This document shows positions 36,537-45,336 of a stretch of DNA of 57,301 bases, in pieces. The DNA lies in contig CALVLT010000011.1 in assembly GCA_944340905.1 (NCBI GenBank), forward strand, positions 1-57,301, written 5' to 3'. Under the pieces are notes generated by a model. That model worked only from the letters and a program-made list of their open reading frames with translations, had not been told where the DNA came from and made no database searches. The stretch comes from an uncultured Clostridia bacterium. Its GTDB lineage: Bacteria > Bacillota > Clostridia > Christensenellales > Borkfalkiaceae. A program made the position numbers and the translations under genes. Each line of letters starts with the position of its first letter. Within the stretch, counting starts at the first letter, position 1.

Positions 36537-38087
36537 TCAGATCAGGGCGGTAGCGATCTCCGAATTGATATTGTTACCCGCCATACGCAGCGCCTCTTCC
36601 ACCGTCATATTGCCGTCCGCCGCACTCGTGAGATACGTCTTGAGGTACCCGTCCGCCACGGAATTATCGATATACTTCGTGAACGTGAGCGGATGCGTAT
36701 AGTCCGCAAGCCAGATATACCAGTTGTTCAGCTTGCTTGTACGCTCGTCCGAAGCGTTGAGAAAATCTTCGCCCGTTGCGATCGTTCTGTTCCCGGGGAG
36801 ATTGAATCCTTTGTTCAGGGTTGCCCGCGTACCTGCCGTCATGTAATAGCGGATGAATTTCCAGGCGAGGTCGGCATTTCCCGTTCTTGCGCTGACGGCA
36901 AGCCCGATCGCCACCGAGGAGCAGTAGACGTTGCCGCTGTCCTCTTCCCCGTCGCCGTCCGCGTCCGTGCCCATCGTCTTGGTGGGAGGGGGCGCCAGCC
37001 CGAAATCGATCGTCGACCAGCTTGGCTTTGCAAACTTCCAGCGGCCGTACCAGACCACCGCCACGTTGCCCTTGGGGAAGTCGGCATCCGAACTGACAGA
37101 GGAAACGCCGAATACTCCGGTGCTTGCAAGCGGCCCCTGCTGATAATTGATGAAATGCTGATATGCCTCGGCAAGGGCTTCGTCCTGCACCCCGCTCGTG
37201 CTGTAGTTGAAACTCGTGCCGTCCTCGCTGTAAATGGGTGCGCCGTTCATCTCTGCCTGCATCTGGGCAAATTTGAGCGGATCGTTGTCGAGAATGGTGC
37301 CGTAGATCTCGCGTATACCGTCGCTGTTGTAGGTCGTGAGCAGGAAACACATCAGTTCATTTTGCAGCCAGCTCATCGGAATGGTTTCGGAGGGATACTT
37401 CCCCGTCTCGTCCGTAGGATACCCCACGATCTCGGCGAGCGTGCGCCCGACCACCTTCGTCCCGCGCAGCGAGGCGTATTGTGGATCGTCCGCGGAAATT
37501 GCGGCGAGCTTATCCTCCGCCGCCTGTTTCACCGCCTGCGTGTAGTTGCCCGTTTCGGCGTCGAACTCGTCGATGAGCGCCTTGTTGTACACCATGGCAA
37601 AGTCGGGCGACCAATCCTTGATGACGGCATACAGGTCCCCGCTGCCCATCTGATCGTTTTCTTCGTTGTAACGGTAGCCGTCGTTGATGCTCCACAGATC
37701 CTCTTCTGTGAACGTGAGCCCGTCGTCGTACTCCGCTTCGATATAGGGCTGCAGGTTTTCGAGAAGGCCGTCGCGGATATAGCTTTCAATGGTGCCGCCC
37801 TGCATCCAGAACACGTCCGCCTCGCTCCTGCCCGAAAAGGAGAGCTGCAGGTTCCTGTAATAATCGTTGGAGTAGTGCACGAGCTCCACCTGGTACCCTT
37901 CGTCAGCGTACAGTGCCTCAAACCCGTCCACGATCTGATTGATGATGGCAAGCTCGTCCGTGCTGCCCCAAACGGCGTAGGTCAGCGTCTTGCCGTCGCC
38001 TGCCCGTCCGGCGCAGGCGGTCATACCCGCCAGCATCAGTGCCGAGAGCGCGACCGCTCCCATCTTTCTGCATCCTTGTCTTTTCAT
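36537..38087 (-). CDS. Extracellular solute-binding lipoprotein of sugar ABC importer
   Basis: The 516-residue protein has a lipoprotein signal peptide (lipobox MTAC, Cys25) followed by a family 1 solute-binding protein body: TLTYAVWGSTDELAIINQIV, ADVFWMQGG and DFPKGNVAVVWYGRWKF are characteristic segments. It presents a sugar or oligosaccharide to the permeases encoded next. Its ATG overlaps the stop of the AraC-nucleoside hydrolase gene (ATGA), so transport and the fused regulator are made from the same mRNA with coupled translation. Confidence 0.92.
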   Translation of the reverse strand: MKRQGCRKMGAVALSALMLAGMTACAGRAGDGKTLTYAVWGSTDELAIINQIVDGFEALYADEGYQVELVHYSNDYYRNLQLSFSGRSEADVFWMQGGTIESYIRDGLLENLQPYIEAEYDDGLTFTEEDLWSINDGYRYNEENDQMGSGDLYAVIKDWSPDFAMVYNKALIDEFDAETGNYTQAVKQAAEDKLAAISADDPQYASLRGTKVVGRTLAEIVGYPTDETGKYPSETIPMSWLQNELMCFLLTTYNSDGIREIYGTILDNDPLKFAQMQAEMNGAPIYSEDGTSFNYSTSGVQDEALAEAYQHFINYQQGPLASTGVFGVSSVSSDADFPKGNVAVVWYGRWKFAKPSWSTIDFGLAPPPTKTMGTDADGDGEEDSGNVYCSSVAIGLAVSARTGNADLAWKFIRYYMTAGTRATLNKGFNLPGNRTIATGEDFLNASDERTSKLNNWYIWLADYTHPLTFTKYIDNSVADGYLKTYLTSAADGNMTVEEALRMAGNNINSEIATALI

Positions 38088-39838
38088 CGTTCTGCCTCCC
38101 CTGTTCCGATCAAAATTTCATTTATCTGCTCGGTAGCGTCCTTCACCTTCCTTAGCTCGAGGAACCTGTGCCTGCCGCTGCCCGGGCAAAACGTCGTTAC
38201 ACCCGCATCGCTTACGTGCACCGTGCCGTATTCGGACGCCGCAAACATTCCGCCGCTGCCCAGCATGGCGTAGAGCACGGTGATGATGTCCCAGCTCTCC
38301 CTGTCTTCGACGCCGAACAGCTCATAGATGCGTGCCACGGGATTTTTGCGCAATTCCTTCAGAACGCCGCCCGTAAGCACTTTCAGCCCCTGATTGAAAT
38401 CGATGAACTCCAGGGGAAGGTCGGCAAACGACGTCACCTTCTGCGCGCTCTCCACGTCCAGTCCGATGTTGAACTCCGCCGTAAATTTCTGTTCGCGAAA
38501 AATATAGTACTCCCCGTTCTGGGAAAAATTGCCGCCCATGATGACGATCTTTGCGACCTTCTCGCGCACGAGCATCTCCCCTTCCTGCGTGGAAAGCAGC
38601 TTTGCCAGATTGTTCAGCTGCCCGATGAACACCATCGTGACAGAACCCGGCTGCGCTCCGCGCAGTTTTTCCTGCATCAGCCGCACGGCGGGGCGCAGTT
38701 TTTTGCTTCTGTCAAACTCGTCGCGCAGTTTATAGACATAACGCGGCATGTACTTTTCCGCCGGTACGCGGGAATTATCCGATACGCCAATGTCAAAATC
38801 GTTGCCGTAATAACTGTTGATCCAGCCGATGGCGCGCGCGGCGTCGGGATCGTTCAGGCTCTGCGTCATGCAGAGCACGTTGACCATCTTTTTGCGGTGG
38901 AATACGTTGACGATCGCAATTGCCGCGGCGTCGTCGCAGTCGCACCCGAGGTCGGTGTCAAGTATCAAATCAGCCATGTGTTCTTTCTCCTGGATATCGG
39001 AAAGATTGAGTACGACGCCCCATTTGAGCCTCTTGTTCATATCGCGGTATTTCAAAGGGGAAACGCCCGCCATCTTACCGAACCATTCGCAAAAACGCAC
39101 GCTGCTGCCCAGCCCCGTCTTTGCCGCGATCTCCGAGATCTTCATATCGGTGACCGCAAGCTGCTGTTTGGCATAGTTGAAACGCAGGCCCTGCTGAAAC
39201 GCATACAGCGTCATGCCCGTATATTCATAAAAAATGTGGCGGAAACGGTCATAGGAATAGCCGAAACTCTCCGCCAGAATGGGAAAATCGATCTTGGCGG
39301 AAAAGTGCTTGCGGATATACGATTTGACCGCGGTCACAATGTCGGTATAGTAATATTTTCCGCCCTTCTCAGACTGAGAGATCAGGCGGCACAGATCAAT
39401 GCCGAGGCGGGAAAGCAATTCGTCGAGACAGGTTTCGGCATTGCGGTCAGGTCCTGCCTTGAGCAGGCAATAGAGTCGGTTGATCTCCAGCATGCGGCTC
39501 TTGATGCGGCCGAACAGTTCCGCCGTCTTTACCGTTTTTTTGAAGAAGTGCGGCTGTGCAAACGCATCCCCTTCCACGTCCACTTGATTGCACACGATCT
39601 CCGTCTCCGTCGCCGCATACTCGTCGTGCTTGTGATGCGGGGGGATCACGGCGATGGAATCCTCGTCAAAGCGGAAATTATACAGTGTTTCGCCGTAGAT
39701 GTTGGCGAGCCCCTTTCCGCGGATATAGTAGACGACCTCGGTGTGATCGTGACTGTGCGGCGTCACGTAGTCGGTCTGTTTGTGGCTGTATGCGATTGAG
39801 CCGGCCGAATATGCTGTAAACGGCTGTTGTTCGTTCAT
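38084..39838 (-). CDS. AraC-type transcription factor fused to a nucleoside hydrolase-like domain
   Basis: One continuous frame of ~584 residues encodes two complete proteins. Residues 1-~285 are an AraC regulator: cupin sensor (YVTPHSHDHTEVVYYIRGKG, VIPPHHKHDEY) and helix-turn-helix pair (FPILAESFGYSYDRFRHIFYEY, ISEIAAKTGLGSSVRFCEWF). From residue 288 a full IUNH-type hydrolase follows: metal and ribose-binding DTDLGCDCDD, the EFN motif in TAEFNIGLDVESA, and ESWDIITVLYA near the end. The linker (SDIQEKEH) is encoded by a GGAGAAAG ribosome-binding-like sequence before an internal ATG at 38977, so the hydrolase may also be made alone. ATG 39838 follows GGGAGG. The gene heads an ABC-importer operon. 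Hydrolysis of a nucleoside or other N-glycoside linked to sensing is inference. Confidence 0.88.
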   Translation of the reverse strand: MNEQQPFTAYSAGSIAYSHKQTDYVTPHSHDHTEVVYYIRGKGLANIYGETLYNFRFDEDSIAVIPPHHKHDEYAATETEIVCNQVDVEGDAFAQPHFFKKTVKTAELFGRIKSRMLEINRLYCLLKAGPDRNAETCLDELLSRLGIDLCRLISQSEKGGKYYYTDIVTAVKSYIRKHFSAKIDFPILAESFGYSYDRFRHIFYEYTGMTLYAFQQGLRFNYAKQQLAVTDMKISEIAAKTGLGSSVRFCEWFGKMAGVSPLKYRDMNKRLKWGVVLNLSDIQEKEHMADLILDTDLGCDCDDAAAIAIVNVFHRKKMVNVLCMTQSLNDPDAARAIGWINSYYGNDFDIGVSDNSRVPAEKYMPRYVYKLRDEFDRSKKLRPAVRLMQEKLRGAQPGSVTMVFIGQLNNLAKLLSTQEGEMLVREKVAKIVIMGGNFSQNGEYYIFREQKFTAEFNIGLDVESAQKVTSFADLPLEFIDFNQGLKVLTGGVLKELRKNPVARIYELFGVEDRESWDIITVLYAMLGSGGMFAASEYGTVHVSDAGVTTFCPGSGRHRFLELRKVKDATEQINEILIGTGEAER

Positions 39839-39880
39839 GCGCCCTCCCGCTGTAAATATGGCTTTTTTCCCTTCGAATGC

Positions 39881-39936
39881 ATTATAACACATATAAATTC
39901 CGAAATGTGGCTAACTGTTTCTGCCATAAATTGGCA
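39881..39936 (-). promoter_or_regulatory. Promoter and candidate operator of the AraC-hydrolase operon
   Basis: A minus-strand TATAAT (39881-39886) lies 17 nt from a poor -35 box (CACATT, 39904-39909), as expected for an activator-dependent promoter. TGCCA-TAAAT-TGGCA (39922-39936) is a 5-bp-arm palindrome centred about 55 nt upstream of the predicted start. The remainder of the 341-nt gap 39839-40179 holds the divergent promoter and nothing else I recognise. Confidence 0.5.
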
Positions 39937-40125
39937 ATTACACAAAAAAAGGCATTTGCAGCGGTTTTATATTCCGCTTTTTGGCTGACTTCTGTACAAT
40001 GTATCCGACAGGCTCGCCGTCCGCACGCCCTGCAGATACCCCTCTTTTTTTCAAATATATCATATTGCCGTTCCGCTTTGTGGCTGAACTTGCCCACCCC
40101 TCGGTGGAAAAACGAGCGGGAAACC

Positions 40126-40153
40126 TTGACAGAGCAAGATTTCCCGCTATAAT
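40126..40153 (+). promoter_or_regulatory. Promoter of the FAD-dependent oxidoreductase
   Basis: TTGACA (40126-40131), 16 nt and TATAAT (40148-40153). GGGAGG then precedes ATG 40180. Confidence 0.75.
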
Positions 40154-40179
40154 GGAAAAAAACGATGGGAGGCTGCAAT

Positions 40180-41946
40180 ATGGCACCCGAACAGATCATC
40201 GAATGTGATTTTGCCGTCATCGGCGCAGGCATGGCGGGTATTTCGGCGGCGATCGCCGCGGCAAGACGGGGGCTGAAAGTGTGCCTCGTGCACGACCGCC
40301 CCGTGCTGGGCGGCAACGCCTCGGAGGAGGTGCGCATGTGGATCCGCGGCGCGAGCGACCACTTCCCCTTCTATCGCGAGGGCGGCATCCTTGAAGAACT
40401 CGCCCTCGACAACGCCCGCTACAATCCCGACATGACCTTTCCCCTGTGGAGCATGGTGCTCTACAACAAGGTCACGGCAGAGCCGAACATCACGCTCCTG
40501 CTCAACACCGTGTGCCTGGGGGCAGCGTGCAGGGAGGGGCGCATCGGGCAAATTTCCGCCTTCTGCCTGACGAGCTATGAACGTTTTTGCGTCCGCGCGG
40601 CTTACTTTGCCGACTGTTCGGGCGACAGCATTCTTGCCGAGGCAACGGGCGCCGACTTCACACGCGGGCGGGAGGATGCGGCGCAGTACGGCGAATCGCT
40701 CGGCAGAGCGGTGTGCGACGGCTGCACCATGGGGAACAGCCTGCTGCTGCAGGCGGTGGAGACGGACGCCCCCGTCACATTCACCCCGCCGCCCTTTGCC
40801 AAAAAATTCAGCGAAGAGGACTTCCGCTACCGCCTGAACACGGACGCCCGCATGGGATTTATCGCCAACAACTACTGGTGGATCGAACTCGGCGGCGAGG
40901 GCGATACGCTGCGCGACGCGAGGGACATTCATGCCGAACTGCTTGCGACTGTATACGGAGTGTGGGACTTCGTCAAGAACAGCGGCAAATTCGACGCGGA
41001 AACCTGGGATCTGCACTTTGTAGGCGCGCTGCCCGCCAAACGGGAGACGCGGCGCTACCTCGGAGACTACGTGCTCTCCCAGAGGGACATCGACGAAGGG
41101 ACGCCCTTCGAGGACGAGGCCGCATACGGCGGCTGGACGATGGACGACCATTCCCCCCTGGGATTTCGCGGCGGGCAAAAGCCCAACACCTTCCACCCCA
41201 TTCCCGCGCCCTACGCCATCCCCTGGCGCTGCCTCTATTCGCGCAACGTCTCCAATCTCGCCTTTGCAGGACGAAATATCAGCGTCACGCACCTTGCGCT
41301 CTCCTCCACCCGCGTCATGGCGACCTGCGCCATGCTGGGACAGGCGGTGGGAACGGTGGTCTCCTTTGCGCAGCCGCGCGGCCTGACCTTGCGCGAGGCG
41401 GGCGCTTACGCCGCCCAGTGGAAACAGATGCTGCGCGACGACGACTGCTATCTGCTGCATACGCCGCGAAAGACCTTTCTCACGCCCGGACGCATCCGCA
41501 CAAACGCATCGCGCGAACAGATGCGCGTTCTTTTCAGCGGCATTGAGCGCGAACTGGACGATGGAGACGCCCCCGCCGTTTTCCCCCTGCATACGCCTCT
41601 TGAACATACCTTTGAGAGCGTGTATGTCCAAAAAATACGCATCCTGTTCGACAGCGATATTGCGTCCTCCGAGCGCCGCGACCGCGAACTGAAGATGTAC
41701 CCCATGCGCTTCCATGTTCCGAAAAACAGGGAACGTGTTCATGTTCCTTCTGCACTCATACAAAAATATACCCTCTCCGTGCTTACGGAGAGGGGCTGGG
41801 AGATCGTGGAACGGGCGCAGGACAACTTCTCCCGCCTGCGCTATGTGGAGATCGGCCGCAGGATCGGCGGAATACGGCTCGTCGGCGAGGGATGCCGCGG
41901 AACGGGCAGTGCGCTCAGGCTGTTCTCGCTGGACGTCATCGTCTGA
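40180..41946 (+). CDS. FAD-dependent oxidoreductase (FAD_oxidored family)
   Basis: The 588-residue protein begins with a Rossmann dinucleotide fold (CDFAVIGAGMAGISAAIAAA) and the second motif VLGGNASEEVRMW. A later FAD-contact segment (LAFAGRNISVTHLALSSTRV ... GQAVGTV) is also present. The family is abundant in gut polysaccharide loci and is thought to oxidise sugars or sugar derivatives, though the reaction is rarely known. There is no signal peptide. The start is set by GGGAGG at ~40163-40170; an earlier ATG overlaps that site. It is divergent from the AraC-hydrolase operon and its stop abuts the stop of the convergent GH42 gene with no terminator between. Confidence 0.82.
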   Translation: MAPEQIIECDFAVIGAGMAGISAAIAAARRGLKVCLVHDRPVLGGNASEEVRMWIRGASDHFPFYREGGILEELALDNARYNPDMTFPLWSMVLYNKVTAEPNITLLLNTVCLGAACREGRIGQISAFCLTSYERFCVRAAYFADCSGDSILAEATGADFTRGREDAAQYGESLGRAVCDGCTMGNSLLLQAVETDAPVTFTPPPFAKKFSEEDFRYRLNTDARMGFIANNYWWIELGGEGDTLRDARDIHAELLATVYGVWDFVKNSGKFDAETWDLHFVGALPAKRETRRYLGDYVLSQRDIDEGTPFEDEAAYGGWTMDDHSPLGFRGGQKPNTFHPIPAPYAIPWRCLYSRNVSNLAFAGRNISVTHLALSSTRVMATCAMLGQAVGTVVSFAQPRGLTLREAGAYAAQWKQMLRDDDCYLLHTPRKTFLTPGRIRTNASREQMRVLFSGIERELDDGDAPAVFPLHTPLEHTFESVYVQKIRILFDSDIASSERRDRELKMYPMRFHVPKNRERVHVPSALIQKYTLSVLTERGWEIVERAQDNFSRLRYVEIGRRIGGIRLVGEGCRGTGSALRLFSLDVIV

Positions 41947-43947
41947 TCATCGTCTGCATCTGAACACCCGCACGTCGAACGGTTCCACCGTCAGACGGCG
42001 GGTGCTTTTTTTGCTCTCCAGATCGACACAGCCGTCGGGAAGAGCGACCTCCTGCGCCTGCGCCGAATAATTTTCCACAAACAGATATGCGGCGTCCTCC
42101 CCGATCCGCCTGTGCGCCGTGACGCCATCGGGCAGGGTCTGCGCATCGGGCAGGCAAAACGGGATGCGGCACTGTGCGAGAAGATACCCCAAAAAATCTT
42201 TCTGGAATTTTCCGCCAACACCGAATGCCTGATAGTACGCCCTCCCCCTGCCATAGCCGTGGACGGTGACGCAGGGCATTCCGGCATAGAATTCCGAATC
42301 ATACCATCCGAGCGCCTGCGCCCCCTTCAGGTGCAGGAGTTCGCAGTAACCGCCTGCCTCGTAGCGCTCCCCGTTCCAGGTGAGCGCTACGCGCTCCTCC
42401 GGAAAGAGCGCATCCGTTTCCTCGTTGCAGATGCCGAACACCTCCTTCAGCGTCCCGCCGGGGAACCCGCCGAGATGGCACAGATCGTTCTCGTCCGCCA
42501 TCCCGAGAAATCCCGCCGCCACAAGCGTGCCGCCCCTCTCCACATAGGAGGTAAGATTTTCTTCCGTCTTTTTGTCCGTCATGTACTGCCATACGGCGAT
42601 CACCAGCGAATAGCGGGAGAGGTCGGCGTGCGGATGCACGATATCGCAGGCGACCGCCTGCTGCCACAGTGCCTCATAGCAGGAAAGGACTGCGGCCCTG
42701 TAGTCCTTGTTCTGCATGAACGCACGGGTCCCCTCAAGCGCCCACATATTTTCCCAATCGAAGAGGATCGCCACCCGTGCGGGGGCGGTCTGGCTTCCGG
42801 AGATCTCCCCGAGCGTTTCGAGCGCGCTGCCGGTGGCGGATACCTCGCGGAATACGCGCGTATCGGACGTGCCGCCATGCCCGACGATCGCCCCGTGGAA
42901 CTTTTCCGTACCGCCGCGCGACGCGCGCCACTGGAAATACAGCACGCTCTCGCTCCCGTGCGCCACCGCCTGAAGCGCCGCCATTCTGTTGACGCCCGGG
43001 CGCTGCAGTTTGTTGACCTGTTTCCAGTTCACCCAGCCGGGCGCGCTCTCCATCAGATAGTACGCCTTCCCCTTCAGCGAACGGAAAAAGTCATGCCAGA
43101 ATGCGGAAAACGCCGCCTCATGCAGGTGTTCGGGTGCGTTCCAGCCCGGATAGTTGTCCCAGGAAATAATATCCAGATGCTCGGCAAACTTCTGATAATC
43201 CAGTCCGTAGTAGCCTGGCATCATGTTGGTCGTCACGGGAAGGTGCGTCGCATACTTTCTGACCGCCGCGATCTCTTCCTTCATAAAATCCACCGTCTGA
43301 TATGTCACGAATCTGCGCCAGTCGAGCACGAGCGCGGGGACGGAGTTTTCCCCCGATGCGCCCGGAGGGTCGATCTGAGAGAAATCGTCATAGGTATGGC
43401 TCCAGAATTTTGACCAGTAGGCGCGGTTGAGCGCCCCGATGCTGCCGTACCGGCTGCGCAGGTACCGCCGGAATGCGTCGCGGCAGAGCGCACAGTAACA
43501 TTCGCCGGAAAATTCGTTGGAGATGTGCCAGGCGATGACGGCGGGATGATTTGCGTAGCGGCGCGCAAGCTGTTCGTCGATGGCGCGTACCTTTTCCCGA
43601 TAGACGGGCGACGTGTAACAGTGATTGTGCCTGCCGCCGAAACGCAGGGACAGGCCGTTTTCCTGCGTGCGCAGGACTTCGGGATATTTGTCCGCCATCC
43701 AATGCGGCCTGGCGCCGCTCGGCGTTGCCAGAATCACCTTTTTGCCGCTTTGAAAGAGCCTGTCGATCGTCTCGTCGAAAAAGGAAAAGTCGTACTCGCC
43801 CTCGCGCGGCTCCAGTTCCGACCAGGCGAATACGCCCAGCGTCACCGTGTTGACGTGCGCCTCATCCATAAGGCGCAGGTCCTCCCCGAGGATCTCCTTT
43901 TCTTCCTTCCACTGCTCGGGGTTGTAGTCCCCGCCGTACAAAAACAT
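41947..43947 (-). CDS. GH42-type beta-galactosidase
   Basis: The ~666-residue protein opens with the family start FLYGGDYNPEQW. It has the acid/base Glu in WHISNEFSGECYC, nearby cysteines (CYCALC) as in the zinc site of GH42, and the nucleophile Glu in YYLMESAPGWVNW. It then continues into the trimerisation and beta-sandwich domains. It would release beta-linked galactose from short oligosaccharides in the cytoplasm; no signal peptide is present. ATG 43947 follows GGGAGGGCGGCG. Fifteen in-frame codons before it lie between the promoter boxes and start site and are not translated. It is a single-gene unit convergent with the FAD oxidoreductase. Confidence 0.9.
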   Translation of the reverse strand: MFLYGGDYNPEQWKEEKEILGEDLRLMDEAHVNTVTLGVFAWSELEPREGEYDFSFFDETIDRLFQSGKKVILATPSGARPHWMADKYPEVLRTQENGLSLRFGGRHNHCYTSPVYREKVRAIDEQLARRYANHPAVIAWHISNEFSGECYCALCRDAFRRYLRSRYGSIGALNRAYWSKFWSHTYDDFSQIDPPGASGENSVPALVLDWRRFVTYQTVDFMKEEIAAVRKYATHLPVTTNMMPGYYGLDYQKFAEHLDIISWDNYPGWNAPEHLHEAAFSAFWHDFFRSLKGKAYYLMESAPGWVNWKQVNKLQRPGVNRMAALQAVAHGSESVLYFQWRASRGGTEKFHGAIVGHGGTSDTRVFREVSATGSALETLGEISGSQTAPARVAILFDWENMWALEGTRAFMQNKDYRAAVLSCYEALWQQAVACDIVHPHADLSRYSLVIAVWQYMTDKKTEENLTSYVERGGTLVAAGFLGMADENDLCHLGGFPGGTLKEVFGICNEETDALFPEERVALTWNGERYEAGGYCELLHLKGAQALGWYDSEFYAGMPCVTVHGYGRGRAYYQAFGVGGKFQKDFLGYLLAQCRIPFCLPDAQTLPDGVTAHRRIGEDAAYLFVENYSAQAQEVALPDGCVDLESKKSTRRLTVEPFDVRVFRCRR

Positions 43948-43982
43948 CGCCGCCCTCCCGCTTTTCAGCTTTTCTGCGATAG

Positions 43983-44011
43983 AATATATCATATCAGTCC
44001 CCCGCTGTCAA
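43983..44011 (-). promoter_or_regulatory. Promoter of the GH42 gene
   Basis: Minus-strand TTGACA (44006-44011), 17 nt and TATATT (43983-43988). Confidence 0.7.
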
Positions 44012-44060
44012 GACTATTTTTACCGACGCTGCCGTCCGCGCGGTCTGAAACGACTCAAAT

Positions 44061-44096
44061 AAAAAGGGACTGCCCCGTCGGAGGCAGTCCCTTTTT
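44061..44096 (-). terminator. Terminator after the decayed P-type ATPase
   Basis: A perfect 14-bp stem (AAAAAGGGACTGCC / GGCAGTCCCTTTTT) with an 8-nt loop lies directly after the last readable codon at 44098. Confidence 0.88.
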
Positions 44097-44097
44097 G

Positions 44098-45142
<1,045 letters not shown>

Positions 45143-45178
45143 GCATTCCTCCCCCTGCGTGTCGTTATCGGTGTTCCG

Positions 45179-45207
45179 ATTATATCATATCGGGAGAAAT
45201 TTGTAAA
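45179..45207 (-). promoter_or_regulatory. Intact promoter of the P-type ATPase pseudogene
   Basis: Minus-strand TTTACA (45202-45207), 17 nt and TATAAT (45179-45184). Confidence 0.65.
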
Positions 45208-45282
45208 GACCTACCCGAAAAAACGCCGACTTTTCATCCCCCCGTCACAGTTTGGAAGTAAGTAATAAATTCTATACAAAGC

Positions 45283-45314
45283 GGGCGCCTCCGCCGCCAA
45301 CGGCGGAGGCGCCC
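45283..45314 (-). terminator. GC-rich hairpin after trpB2
   Basis: GGGCGCCTCCGCCG and CGGCGGAGGCGCCC form a perfect 14-bp stem with a 4-nt loop 23 nt past the trpB2 stop. The downstream T-run is weak (GCTTTG), so termination strength is uncertain. Confidence 0.6.
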
Positions 45315-45336
45315 CTCCGTTTCCTGTTACGCGCTC

